From Aureococcus anophagefferens (lineage: Eukaryota; Sar; Pelagophyceae; Pelagomonadales; Pelagomonadaceae), in assembly GCF_000186865.1 (NCBI RefSeq), contig NW_008705563.1:1305482-1369481 (forward strand): a stretch of DNA of 64,000 nucleotides, written 5' to 3'. This document shows, piece after piece, positions 33,171 to 41,305 of the stretch. The position numbers and the translations under genes are program-made. The notes beneath the pieces were generated by a model that ran no database searches, was not told where the DNA came from, and was given only the letters and a program-made list of their open reading frames with translations. Positions within the stretch are counted from its first letter, which is position 1; every line of letters starts with the position of its first letter.

Positions 33171-35768
33171 ATGGCGGCAATGGATTCCTCGGCCTTCGAC
33201 GACGACGAGGCCGACGCCCCGGCGAGCGCGCCGATCCCGCGGCAGCGGCGCCTCGCGCGCGGCTTCGGCGAGGCGCTCGCCGCCTCCGTGGGCACGAAGT
33301 ACGGCGGCGAGGCGGCCTGGGGCGGCGCCGGGGACCTCGGCGGCGAGCTCAAAATCTTGAGCGACTGGGTCGCGCCGCGGCGCCTCGAGGACGCGGCGGA
33401 GAGCGAGGTCGTGGCGTGCGTCGGCGAGGCCTGCGCCGCCGTCTTCGGGTGCGCCGTCGCGCGCGTCGGCCCGCCGACGCAGGTCCGGCTCGCGGGCGAC
33501 GCCGCGTACGTCGCTTGTTTCCTGAAGGACGAGGTCGAACACCCGGAAGCGGCGCTCGGCGCCTGGCTCGAGGCCCAGCCCTGGGTCGTCGCCTACGACG
33601 CGCTCGCGTCCGCGGCCGCGCGCAACTACGCGCGGTGCTTGGTGCCGGACGACGCGGACGACCGCTTCGCCGAGTCGCGCGTCGCGGCCGTCGTCGTCGA
33701 GCACGCCAACGGCTGCCGCGCGGCCGTGGCGCTGTTGACAGACGCGCGAGTCGGGAACGCGCTCGAACGGCGCATCGCCGCCGCCGCGGAGGCCTTCGCG
33801 GCCGTCGCGCCGGGCGGGGCCGACGACGCGGCCTGTCCCCGCGTCGCGCTCCTGGCTTTGCGCTGCCGCAACCTCGAGACCTGCGTCGGCGGCGCGACCT
33901 GGGCCGTGCTCGCCGACTGCTTCGCGCGCCTGAGGGAGCTCCGGGCCGCGCCCGTGTCCGAGTCGCGGCTCCGGCGCGGCGACGAGGCGTCGCTCGAGTT
34001 GTGCGCGGACCCGTTGTACGTCAACGGCGCGGGCGCGCTCGCGCCCCGGCCCGGCGTCGCCCCGGCCGACGACCAGGAGCTCGTGGGCCTCGCCCACGCC
34101 GCGCGGCGGAGCGACGCGGCGACGATCTTCGAAACGCTGGGCGCGCGGGGCCGGGGCGCGGACGCGCTCGCGTGCTTGGCGACGCTCGGCGACAAGGTGC
34201 TCCGCGCGAAGCGCGGCGCGGCCATCACCTGCGAGGCGCTGCGCAAGGACGCGCGCCGGGGCACGTTCCGCACGGGGAGCTACATCACCGACGACGGCGA
34301 CTTTGTGGAACTGGACAAGGACTTGGTCGCGTACGCGAAGCGGAAGCTCGAAGCCGGCGTCGAGATCACGGCCAAGGATCTCGAGGACGTGACCTTCGTC
34401 GCGCCGCCCGAGCCCGCGGCGGCCCCGGCCGCGGCGGCGCCGACGACCACGGAGACGGCGCTCGTCGCCGTGGAGAGGGAGGACGAGGAGAAGGCGTCGC
34501 GGAAGCGGAGCCGCGGCGGCGCGCTCCTGAAACTCGTCAAGGACGCGCGGCCGCCGCCGCCCCTCTTCGGCCCGCCGCCGCCGCGGCCCATGGATCTCCA
34601 GGCGCGCTGCGCCGCCATCGAGTGCGCGCGGCTCGAGCTCGACGGCGAGAGCGCCGAGGCGCCGCGGCGGTCCGTGCTGTCCGCCGGGTTCCCGGCCGCC
34701 GCGCTCCGGGACCTGCGCGCGCGCCAGCTGCTCGGGGCCGTGCTGCGGTCCGTCGCCGCGCGCGGCGGCCGCGCCGCGGACGCGGGGGGGTTGGTCGCTC
34801 GGGCCGACGCCTACGCGGGCTGCGAGCTGCGGCTCCTCGACGGAAGTTCGCCGTTCCCGTCGGCCTGGGCGCCCGCGGAGCCGCTGGGCCCGTCGGGCCG
34901 CGGCGCCATGGCCGCGGCGCGCTTCGACGAGCCGGACCCGGCGAAGCGCGCGGGCCTGCTGCGGCCGCCGGCGCTGGCCGGCGTCGCGCGGGACCGGAAG
35001 GGCGAGGGCGACGCGCGGCAGCGTTCGGGCGACGCCTGCGGCGCCGTCGGCGCCTACACGGCGGGCCTCGGCGCGCTGGGCCTCCTCGGCCCCGGCGCGG
35101 CGCCGCTCCTCGTCGACCGGTCGTCGGCCTATCTGGCCGCGGGGCTCTACGCGCACGCGCTCTCGGACGCGGCTTCGGCGCTGCGCGTCGCGCCCGCGTG
35201 GGGCCAGGCGCTGACCCGCTGCGCGGCGGCGCTCGGCGCCTTGGACCGCCACCTCGCCGTCGACGCCCTGGCGGAGTACGCGGCGCTCGTGGGCCTGAGC
35301 GACGACGTCGCGGCCGCGGCCGCGGCCGCGCGCGCGGACCGCGCGAACCGGCCGCGGCCGGCCGGCGACGTCGCGGCGCTCAAGGGCGCCGCGGACGCCT
35401 TCTTCAAGGCCAAGGACCACGCCAGGGCCGTCGAGGGCTACACGCGCGCCCTCGCGGCGGCGGCGGCGGGCGGCGCCGCCGACGCGAAGGCGAAGGCCGC
35501 GGTCCACTCGAACCGCGCGGCCGCGTGCGCCGCTCTGGGGTCGCACGGAGACGCGTTCCTCGACGGCGTCGCCGCGGCGGCGCTCAAGCCCGACTGGCCC
35601 AAGGGCCACGTGCGCGTCGCCGCGGCGCTGCGGGCGCTCAAGCGGCCCCGGGAGGCGCTCGCGGCCTACCACGCGGCGCTCCGCCTCCTGCCGGGCGACG
35701 GCGACCTCAACGTGGGCCTCTGCGACGCCGTCGCCGAGCACCACGCCCTCTGGAAGCAGGCGCATTAG
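33171..35768 (+). CDS. TPR-repeat protein with an unassigned N-terminal domain
   Basis: This 865-residue protein has no intron. The C-terminal third has two groups of tetratricopeptide repeats (about residues 605-700 and 725-850; for example AADAFFKAKDHARAVEGYTR, HSNRAAACAALGSHGDAFLD). This is the arrangement of Hsp70/Hsp90 co-chaperones. The N-terminal half (residues ~70-420) is a globular domain that I do not recognise. A basic segment (KASRKRSRGG) and a Pro-rich stretch lie between. The start at 33171 (gcATGGCGGC) is near a second ATG four codons on. Its TAG stop (35766-35768) overlaps the stop codon of the convergent tyrosinase gene. Confidence 0.7.
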   Translation: MAAMDSSAFDDDEADAPASAPIPRQRRLARGFGEALAASVGTKYGGEAAWGGAGDLGGELKILSDWVAPRRLEDAAESEVVACVGEACAAVFGCAVARVGPPTQVRLAGDAAYVACFLKDEVEHPEAALGAWLEAQPWVVAYDALASAAARNYARCLVPDDADDRFAESRVAAVVVEHANGCRAAVALLTDARVGNALERRIAAAAEAFAAVAPGGADDAACPRVALLALRCRNLETCVGGATWAVLADCFARLRELRAAPVSESRLRRGDEASLELCADPLYVNGAGALAPRPGVAPADDQELVGLAHAARRSDAATIFETLGARGRGADALACLATLGDKVLRAKRGAAITCEALRKDARRGTFRTGSYITDDGDFVELDKDLVAYAKRKLEAGVEITAKDLEDVTFVAPPEPAAAPAAAAPTTTETALVAVEREDEEKASRKRSRGGALLKLVKDARPPPPLFGPPPPRPMDLQARCAAIECARLELDGESAEAPRRSVLSAGFPAAALRDLRARQLLGAVLRSVAARGGRAADAGGLVARADAYAGCELRLLDGSSPFPSAWAPAEPLGPSGRGAMAAARFDEPDPAKRAGLLRPPALAGVARDRKGEGDARQRSGDACGAVGAYTAGLGALGLLGPGAAPLLVDRSSAYLAAGLYAHALSDAASALRVAPAWGQALTRCAAALGALDRHLAVDALAEYAALVGLSDDVAAAAAAARADRANRPRPAGDVAALKGAADAFFKAKDHARAVEGYTRALAAAAAGGAADAKAKAAVHSNRAAACAALGSHGDAFLDGVAAAALKPDWPKGHVRVAAALRALKRPREALAAYHAALRLLPGDGDLNVGLCDAVAEHHALWKQAH

Positions 35769-37175
35769 GCGTAGGTGTACAGGTCGTTGCCGGGCCGCGT
35801 CGCGGCCATCAACGCGGCGATCGTGAGCGGCGCGTCGCTTTCGCCGCCGACGAGCCACGCGGGGAACGGGTACGTCGAGGAGATGACGTCGTGGAGGTTG
35901 TGGCCCGGGCAGAAGCCGGACGTCGGGAAGTCGTAGAAGGGCGGGTCCACACGCGCGGCCATCCACGCGCTCCACGCGCGGTCGATGTTCGGGTGGTGGA
36001 ACCAGAAGATCCTGTGTGGAAATCAAATCTTCAACCCGACTTCAATGTGCGCGTAATCGAACAGTTTGGACCAGACTCTTTCGGTGTGCTTCGGGAACTC
36101 CACGAGAGCAATCGACTCGTCCAAAAATCAGCCGAATCGACTTCGATTTGACCGAGATAGAGAGCTGAAGTTTGGTGGGGGGGGCCCAAACCAGTGGTTG
36201 ATTTCCACACAGAGAAGATCGGGTCGTTCGTGCTCGTGCTCCCGTCCCAGAAGTCGCCCGCGGCGCCGAACTGGCCGTCGGCGCACTCGGGGCAGGCCTT
36301 GCAGGCCGCGTCGGGCGCGTAGGCCGGCCGACTGCCGCCGCCGCCGTAGCGCTGGCACGTCGCGTTCGGCTCGAGCATGCGCGCGCACGCGGCGGCGTCG
36401 CGGACGAGGACGCAGTCCTCGAGCGCTTTTCCCGTGCAGTTCGGGACCACGAGGCACCCGGCGACGATCTCCGCCGTCGCCGTGTCCAGCTGCTTGGCCG
36501 CGCAGTTGCCGTCCTTCGCGCCCCACGCGCCCCCGAGCCAGATGTGGCCGAAGGGGTGCGGGCCGTCGACGCCCGCGTCGAAGCAGTCCCAGAACTCGAG
36601 GAACGTGGGCTTGGCGACGCAGCGTCCCAGGTCGAAACATTGACGCCGCCGCCGAACCAGGGCAGCGCCGCGCCGCAGATCGCGTGGCGCCGCGTGAGCC
36701 GAGGGGCCGGGTTTTGGTTCGTGAGGCCCCGGAGGTAGCCGTAGGCGTTGCCGCGCGCGCCGTTCACCCAGCGCTTTTCGGCGACGTCGTAGCGCGGCGG
36801 CCCGGCGAAGAGGTCCCCCCGGTCCACGGTCCAGTCCCTCCAGGGCCCCGTGCGGATCATGTACGCGTCGTCCGGGTCGCCCGCGGCCTCGCCGAAGAAG
36901 GCGTCGGACCAGATCTCGGACGCCGCGGGGTCGGGGAGCGCCAGGTCCACGTTGTAGTCCCAGTAGGGCAGCGCCTCGACGCCCGGGTCCACCGCGAGCA
37001 CGGACGCCTCGACGGCGAGCACGAGCGCGCGGTGGTAGGGGAAGAAGCCCGCGGAGAGGTGGCCCTGGTCGCAGCGGGCGTCGATGGCCGCGTAGGTGTG
37101 CTGCACCGTGATGCTCTGGTACGTGCGGAACGCAATCGACGTGGAAGAAAGGGGGCTGTCGCAATGAGGAATGCT
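35765..37175 (-). CDS. tyrosinase-like type-3 copper protein, 5' end unresolved
   Basis: Proposed structure is complement(join(35765..36011,36221..36609,36672..>37175)). CuA ligands are seen in QHTYAAIDARCDQGH and FFPYHRALVLAVE, followed by ALPYWDYN. CuB ligands are in PHPFGHIWLGG and DPIFWFHHPNIDRAW. These are the signatures of tyrosinase, catechol oxidase and hemocyanin. No in-frame ATG exists before the stop at 37178-37176, so a first exon is missing. A small intron (36610-36671, GC-AG, 62 nt) is inferred because the frame changes there. A second interruption is a family-B introner inside the CuB motif with no normal donor. The protein likely oxidises phenols in the secretory pathway. Confidence 0.72.
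36012..36212. mobile_element. introner element, family B, copy 2, inside the tyrosinase CuB motif
   Basis: This 201-bp element has the same 15-bp terminal repeats as the copy at 27167. Its 8-bp duplication is exact (agaagatc at 36004-36011 and 36213-36220). In gene direction it interrupts DPIF/WFHHPN. Exact restoration of the motif would need an intron starting GATCTTCT and ending CAG, that is GA-AG. Using the GT inside the terminal repeat would shift the frame. Confidence 0.9.
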
Positions 37176-37315
37176 TTATGTCGATGACATATATCTGGGC
37201 TCCTTGATGTTGGCCTTGTCCGAAATGTGCGGTTCACCTCGCCGGGCGACGGCCTTAGTCGACTTTTGTAAGACTCGGAGCAGCCCCGCCTGCCGGGCCG
37301 CACCGTCACACGACC

Positions 37316-38737
37316 ATGGGCGACGTTCATTCCGTGGTGACGGGCGACGTCGTGCTCGCGGCGCGCGAGCCGTCGGAGGAGCAGAAGCTGAGAGAGCGCG
37401 TCGCGCGCCTCGAGCGCCTCATCGTCGGCGGGCTCGAGGAGCTCGAGGAGATCGACAAGGACATGCAGGACGGCGCGGTGGCGACCGTCGAGGAGTCGGC
37501 CTTCGTGGACACCATGTTCGACGAGCTCGAGGACGAGATGAGCTCCTACACGACCGCCTGCGTCGCCTGCCTCTGCACGCCGGGCGAGCTCGGCTGGCGG
37601 ACGTGGGTCACGCTGCTCGGGCGGACGCTCTGCGCGGTCATCCTGGTCATGACGCTGAACATGCTCTGCGCCGCCGTCCAGGACCAGAAGAACGTTTTGA
37701 GCGACTGGGAGGACGACATGGTCTTCGGCTGGGGCGCGACGTTCACGCGGCACACGACGTACTACGGCCACGTCTACGAGTACATGATCGGCGACATCCC
37801 CGTGCCCACCTTCATCACCATGCTCATGGGCTCCTTCGTCATCGCGCTCGACATGCGGGGCGGCTTCCGCGAGCAGCTGCTGAACCACCTGTCGCTCCAC
37901 TACTCGCGGGAGCAGCTCCGGTGCTGCGCGCCGCGCGGCGGGGCTCTGGCCGCGGACGAGGCCGTGTCGTTTTATCGGTGGATGCTCGCCCAGGTGCTGG
38001 ACAAATGCGTGCGCATCTTCAACATCTCCTACATCTCGGCGGCCATCTTCCTCGTGGGCACGTCCGACGGCACCGTCGACCTCATCCTCAACTGCACGGC
38101 GCTGAGCTTCATGCTCGGCGTCGACAACCTGATGAACGAGGGCTTCGCCATGTTCACGCCCAAGGGCTACGGCAAGAAGGAGGAGATCGTCTTCATCGAG
38201 CACATCGACGAGGAGACGCAGCTCAAGAAGATGCTCGCGCGCGTCCGCAAGGACGAGGACGGCCTCAAGCGCTTCGAGTTCGGCATCTGGATCAACTTCC
38301 TGGCGACGTGCCTGACCATCGTCGTCGGGGGCTGCCTCATGCAGAACTACACGGCCTACGGCGACACCTTCGAGTTCAACGAGTCCGGGCCCGGCGACGG
38401 CATCGGCATCGCCGCGGACGCGAACGTGCTCTCCAAGACCGTGCGCGGCTGCCTCATCGGCCTCATGGTCGTCTTCACCTTCACCGACAGCGTCCTCGTC
38501 GGCTCCGTGCTCACCTACGGCGAGCCCTTCTGGAGCCGCGTCAGGACCGCGCTCGTCACCTTCTCCTTCGAGTTCGTCATCTTCTACCTCCTCTACATCG
38601 TCCTCCACCACATCCTCATCCTCGAGACGATCATGGAGTGGAACAGCGACCGCGGCGAGCTCAAGGACTGCTACGACGAGCACGGCGACGACTGCAAGTT
38701 CCGCGCGCGCGGCTACAACGGCGAGGCGCCGAACTGA
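37316..38737 (+). CDS. polytopic membrane protein, unknown
   Basis: This 473-residue protein begins at an ATG in good context (gaccATGGgc). A short N-terminal coiled coil (residues ~20-60) precedes about six hydrophobic segments (near 95-120, 158-177, 218-240, 252-270, 319-340 and 372-425). Acidic and Lys-rich loops lie between (GKKEEIVFIEHIDEETQLKK). The longest hydrophobic part reads FEFVIFYLLYIVLHHILILE. No channel filter or transporter signature was recognised. The same general layout (acidic coiled-coil N-terminus, clustered C-terminal helices) is seen in the membrane protein at 53.7-55.5 kb, but I cannot show homology. It is divergent from the tyrosinase gene and converges on the next gene with 108 bp between stops. 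Confidence 0.7.
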   Translation: MGDVHSVVTGDVVLAAREPSEEQKLRERVARLERLIVGGLEELEEIDKDMQDGAVATVEESAFVDTMFDELEDEMSSYTTACVACLCTPGELGWRTWVTLLGRTLCAVILVMTLNMLCAAVQDQKNVLSDWEDDMVFGWGATFTRHTTYYGHVYEYMIGDIPVPTFITMLMGSFVIALDMRGGFREQLLNHLSLHYSREQLRCCAPRGGALAADEAVSFYRWMLAQVLDKCVRIFNISYISAAIFLVGTSDGTVDLILNCTALSFMLGVDNLMNEGFAMFTPKGYGKKEEIVFIEHIDEETQLKKMLARVRKDEDGLKRFEFGIWINFLATCLTIVVGGCLMQNYTAYGDTFEFNESGPGDGIGIAADANVLSKTVRGCLIGLMVVFTFTDSVLVGSVLTYGEPFWSRVRTALVTFSFEFVIFYLLYIVLHHILILETIMEWNSDRGELKDCYDEHGDDCKFRARGYNGEAPN

Positions 38738-38845
38738 GCCCGCTGTTGTCTCCCCGCCCCCTCCGAGCTTCCTTCCTCGCGCCGCTTCGCCGGCCACGCT
38801 CGCCTGTCTAAGGAGCGTGCAAATTAGGATGTTAGCGGTCCGAGC

Positions 38846-39760
38846 CTAGACGAGGCGGTCGTTCATGTACTCGCGGAGGCTGTTGTTCTCGTCCTCGAGG
38901 ACCTGGACGGCCTTCCGCAGGTCCGCGTTCGCGGCCTGCTCCGCGCGGAGCGCCGACGCGAGGTCCTCGTTCTGGAGGCGGAGGTACTCGAGCTCGAGCG
39001 CCGGGTCGTCGAACTGGCGGCCCTCGGCGCCGCGCGGCGGCGACTCCATGTTCGTCTTCGACCGCCGCCGCTCGCGGACGCCGCCGTCGATGGACGACGC
39101 CGACGCGCGCCGCGTGCCCGTCAGCGACGGCCGTCGCCGCTCGTCCGACGACCGGTCGCCGGCGGCCTTGGCCGGGCCGGCCGCGGCGCCGCCCGCCTTG
39201 AGGCGGTGCGCGGCGGCCGCCGCGGAGAGCGGGTCGACGTCGCCGCCCGACGGCGGCGTCGCGCCGGCGCCGGAGCCGAGCGCGCGGTCCATCGACGCGC
39301 GGCGCACGCGCTCGCCGAGCGAGGGCCGCCGCGGCCCGCCGGCGCGAAGCGGCGACGACTGGCCGCTGTCCGTCGGCGACATGTTGAGGCCGCCCGTGGA
39401 GCCCCGCCGGTCGATGACGATGGACATGGGCGCGCGGCGCGGCGCGACGGCGCCGCCGGACATGCGCCGCTCGCTCGTCGACCGCGCGAGCCGCGACTCG
39501 AGCTCCGCGTCCTGCTTGTTGAGCAGCTTCTCGAGCACGGACCTGCCGGGGGCGACGCATCGGTCGTCGTCGTTCTTTCGGTCCACATCTCTCGAAACGA
39601 TCGTCACGGCCGTCGGACGCTGGGCGACGGACCCGCGGCGGCCGCCTTTTTGCATTGTGTCGAGCTGCTGCTTGAAGTTCTGCGAGCCGCGCACGCCCTT
39701 GGAGCTCCCGTCCTCCTCGAGCGACCCCGCAGACGAGCCCCGCCGGCCGCGCTCGCTCAT
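38846..39760 (-). CDS. Ser/Arg-rich protein with repeated RRxS sites and C-terminal coiled coil
   Basis: This 304-residue protein is mostly disordered and basic. It contains nine RRxS motifs (RRGSS, RRGSV, RRMSG, RRGST, RRPSL twice, RRASM, RRASA, RRRSK), the consensus for cAMP- or cGMP-dependent protein kinase. The last ~50 residues form a coiled coil with heptad leucines (ELEYLRLQNEDLASALRAEQ). No catalytic domain is present. It may be a phosphorylation-controlled adaptor; that is inference from the site density. It lies upstream of, and on the same strand as, nothing obviously related. Confidence 0.65.
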   Translation of the reverse strand: MSERGRRGSSAGSLEEDGSSKGVRGSQNFKQQLDTMQKGGRRGSVAQRPTAVTIVSRDVDRKNDDDRCVAPGRSVLEKLLNKQDAELESRLARSTSERRMSGGAVAPRRAPMSIVIDRRGSTGGLNMSPTDSGQSSPLRAGGPRRPSLGERVRRASMDRALGSGAGATPPSGGDVDPLSAAAAAHRLKAGGAAAGPAKAAGDRSSDERRRPSLTGTRRASASSIDGGVRERRRSKTNMESPPRGAEGRQFDDPALELEYLRLQNEDLASALRAEQAANADLRKAVQVLEDENNSLREYMNDRLV

Positions 39761-39997
39761 GGCGTCCGGGCGTGGCGTGCGGGGGGCTGCCTCTGGGACG
39801 TCCGGTGCCGGGGCTGCCTTCGGGAGAGCGGCGTCGTAGACGGGCGGTAAAATCCATCATTGCCGGCCGGATACTTCCCTATAGTGATGTTTTCGTTGAA
39901 CTGGCGGGGGCGGGCGCCGCCACTTGCGCCGCCTCACTTGCTCCAGGTCCGGCGCCCGGGCGCCGTCGCGTCCGGAAGGGAGAACAGCGGCGCGTTC

Positions 39998-40921
39998 TTA
40001 CAGCATGACGCCCCCCTCGAGGAAGGTCACGGGGCCCTCGGTCGGCGGCGCGGCGTCGACGCGGCCGAGGGAGACGGCCGCGGCGATGGCGCCGACGACG
40101 TCCGCGTCGGCCTCGGCCTTGTGGTTGAAGTAGGTCTCCGTGGTGACGAAGCCGTCGGGCACGCCCGCCGCGGCGAGGCCCGCGACCCACTCGTTGACCA
40201 TCGCGCCGTTCCCGATGAGGTGGAAGTGCGTCGTCGGTGTCGCGACGGCGCCGATGGCGTCGAGCTGCCGGGGCGCGGACACGCGGCCGTCCGTCGACGA
40301 GATGACGTAGGAGCACTCGAAGCGGTCCGGGTGGAGCACGCAGAGCCGCTGGACGGCGTCCTTGCAGCAGACGTCCGCCGCGTCGCGGTACGAGGCCAGC
40401 ACCGTGAGCTTTTGCAGGTCCGTGGCCTCGAGCGCGGCCTCGCAGAAGCCCAGCACGGGCCCGACGCCCGTGCCCGTCGACAGGCACACGACGCGGTCCG
40501 CGCCCGGCGCCAGACCCTCGAGGATCGGCACGTGGAACTTGCCGCCGAAGCGCCAGCGCGAGCCCAGGGGCGCGGCGGCCATCGCCTCCGACTTGCCGCC
40601 GCAGACGCGGATCACGACGTCGAAGGCGTTTTCCGTCGCGCGCGTCACCGTGTACGGCCCGCGGAGCCACTCGCCGTCTTTCTCGACTTCCAGCGCGAGC
40701 ACGTGGCCCGGCGCGTAGTCGAGCGGCTCGTCGCTCTCCAGGCGCAGGAGCCGCGACGCGCGCCCGACGTCGTCGTTCGCCACGAGCGTCGCGCCGATCT
40801 TGTCGTACTGCGGCGGCCCGCCGGACGCGGCCAGCGCCGTGCGCCGCGGCACCAGCGGCGCCACGCTCGGCCGCAGCGATGCCACCAGCGACGCGCCGAG
40901 CACGAGGTACGCCACGGTCAT
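39998..40921 (-). CDS. FNR-like flavoprotein oxidoreductase, probably plastid-targeted
   Basis: This 307-residue protein has the ferredoxin-NADP-reductase fold. The FAD-binding domain includes RGPYTVTRATENAFDVVIRV, and the NAD(P)-binding domain includes LSTGTGVGPVLGF and TTHFHLIGNGAMVNEW. It resembles the short plastid FAD/NAD(P) oxidoreductases of plants more than photosynthetic FNR, because the C-terminal aromatic residue is absent. The N-terminus at the ATG 40921 (MTVAYLVLGASLVASLRPSV) has a signal peptide followed by a basic, Ala/Ser-rich transit stretch, as in algae with secondary plastids. It would transfer electrons between NAD(P)H and an unknown partner. Confidence 0.78.
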   Translation of the reverse strand: MTVAYLVLGASLVASLRPSVAPLVPRRTALAASGGPPQYDKIGATLVANDDVGRASRLLRLESDEPLDYAPGHVLALEVEKDGEWLRGPYTVTRATENAFDVVIRVCGGKSEAMAAAPLGSRWRFGGKFHVPILEGLAPGADRVVCLSTGTGVGPVLGFCEAALEATDLQKLTVLASYRDAADVCCKDAVQRLCVLHPDRFECSYVISSTDGRVSAPRQLDAIGAVATPTTHFHLIGNGAMVNEWVAGLAAAGVPDGFVTTETYFNHKAEADADVVGAIAAAVSLGRVDAAPPTEGPVTFLEGGVML

Positions 40922-41305
40922 AGCGAAGCGATCTGCGGCGCTGGTGGCGCTGAGGCTCGTCGAGGAGGACTGCGAGCTCGCGATGACGCAGACGCGCAAG
41001 CACGAGAAGAGCTGCACTCCTCACTTTGGCGAGCGGCAATATGCAGCGCGTTGCACCGACGATGCCGTACGCGGGGCCTCAGGCCCGGCTATAGGGCGCA
41101 GATCGGCGCCGCCGCCGGTCGTATCGTCGAAGGTGACATTAAGCTTCTAGTGCAGGAGCGACGGGCCGCGCGAGACTACGGGGGGGGCGGGGGTCGGGGG
41201 TGCGGGTTGGTGGCGTAGCTTCGCCGGGGCGGGGCCGGAAATCGGGGCCCCGGCCGCGGCGGGACTTGGTGCTTCGGATTGGTGGTGCGGCGGACGACAT
41301 GCGCC
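40922..41305. other. intergenic region with a G-rich tract
   Basis: These 384 bp separate two minus-strand genes. A G-rich tract (about 41177-41250, including eight consecutive G) could form a G-quadruplex in the 3' region of the Gly-rich gene's neighbour. No coding feature or RNA was found. Confidence 0.4.
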
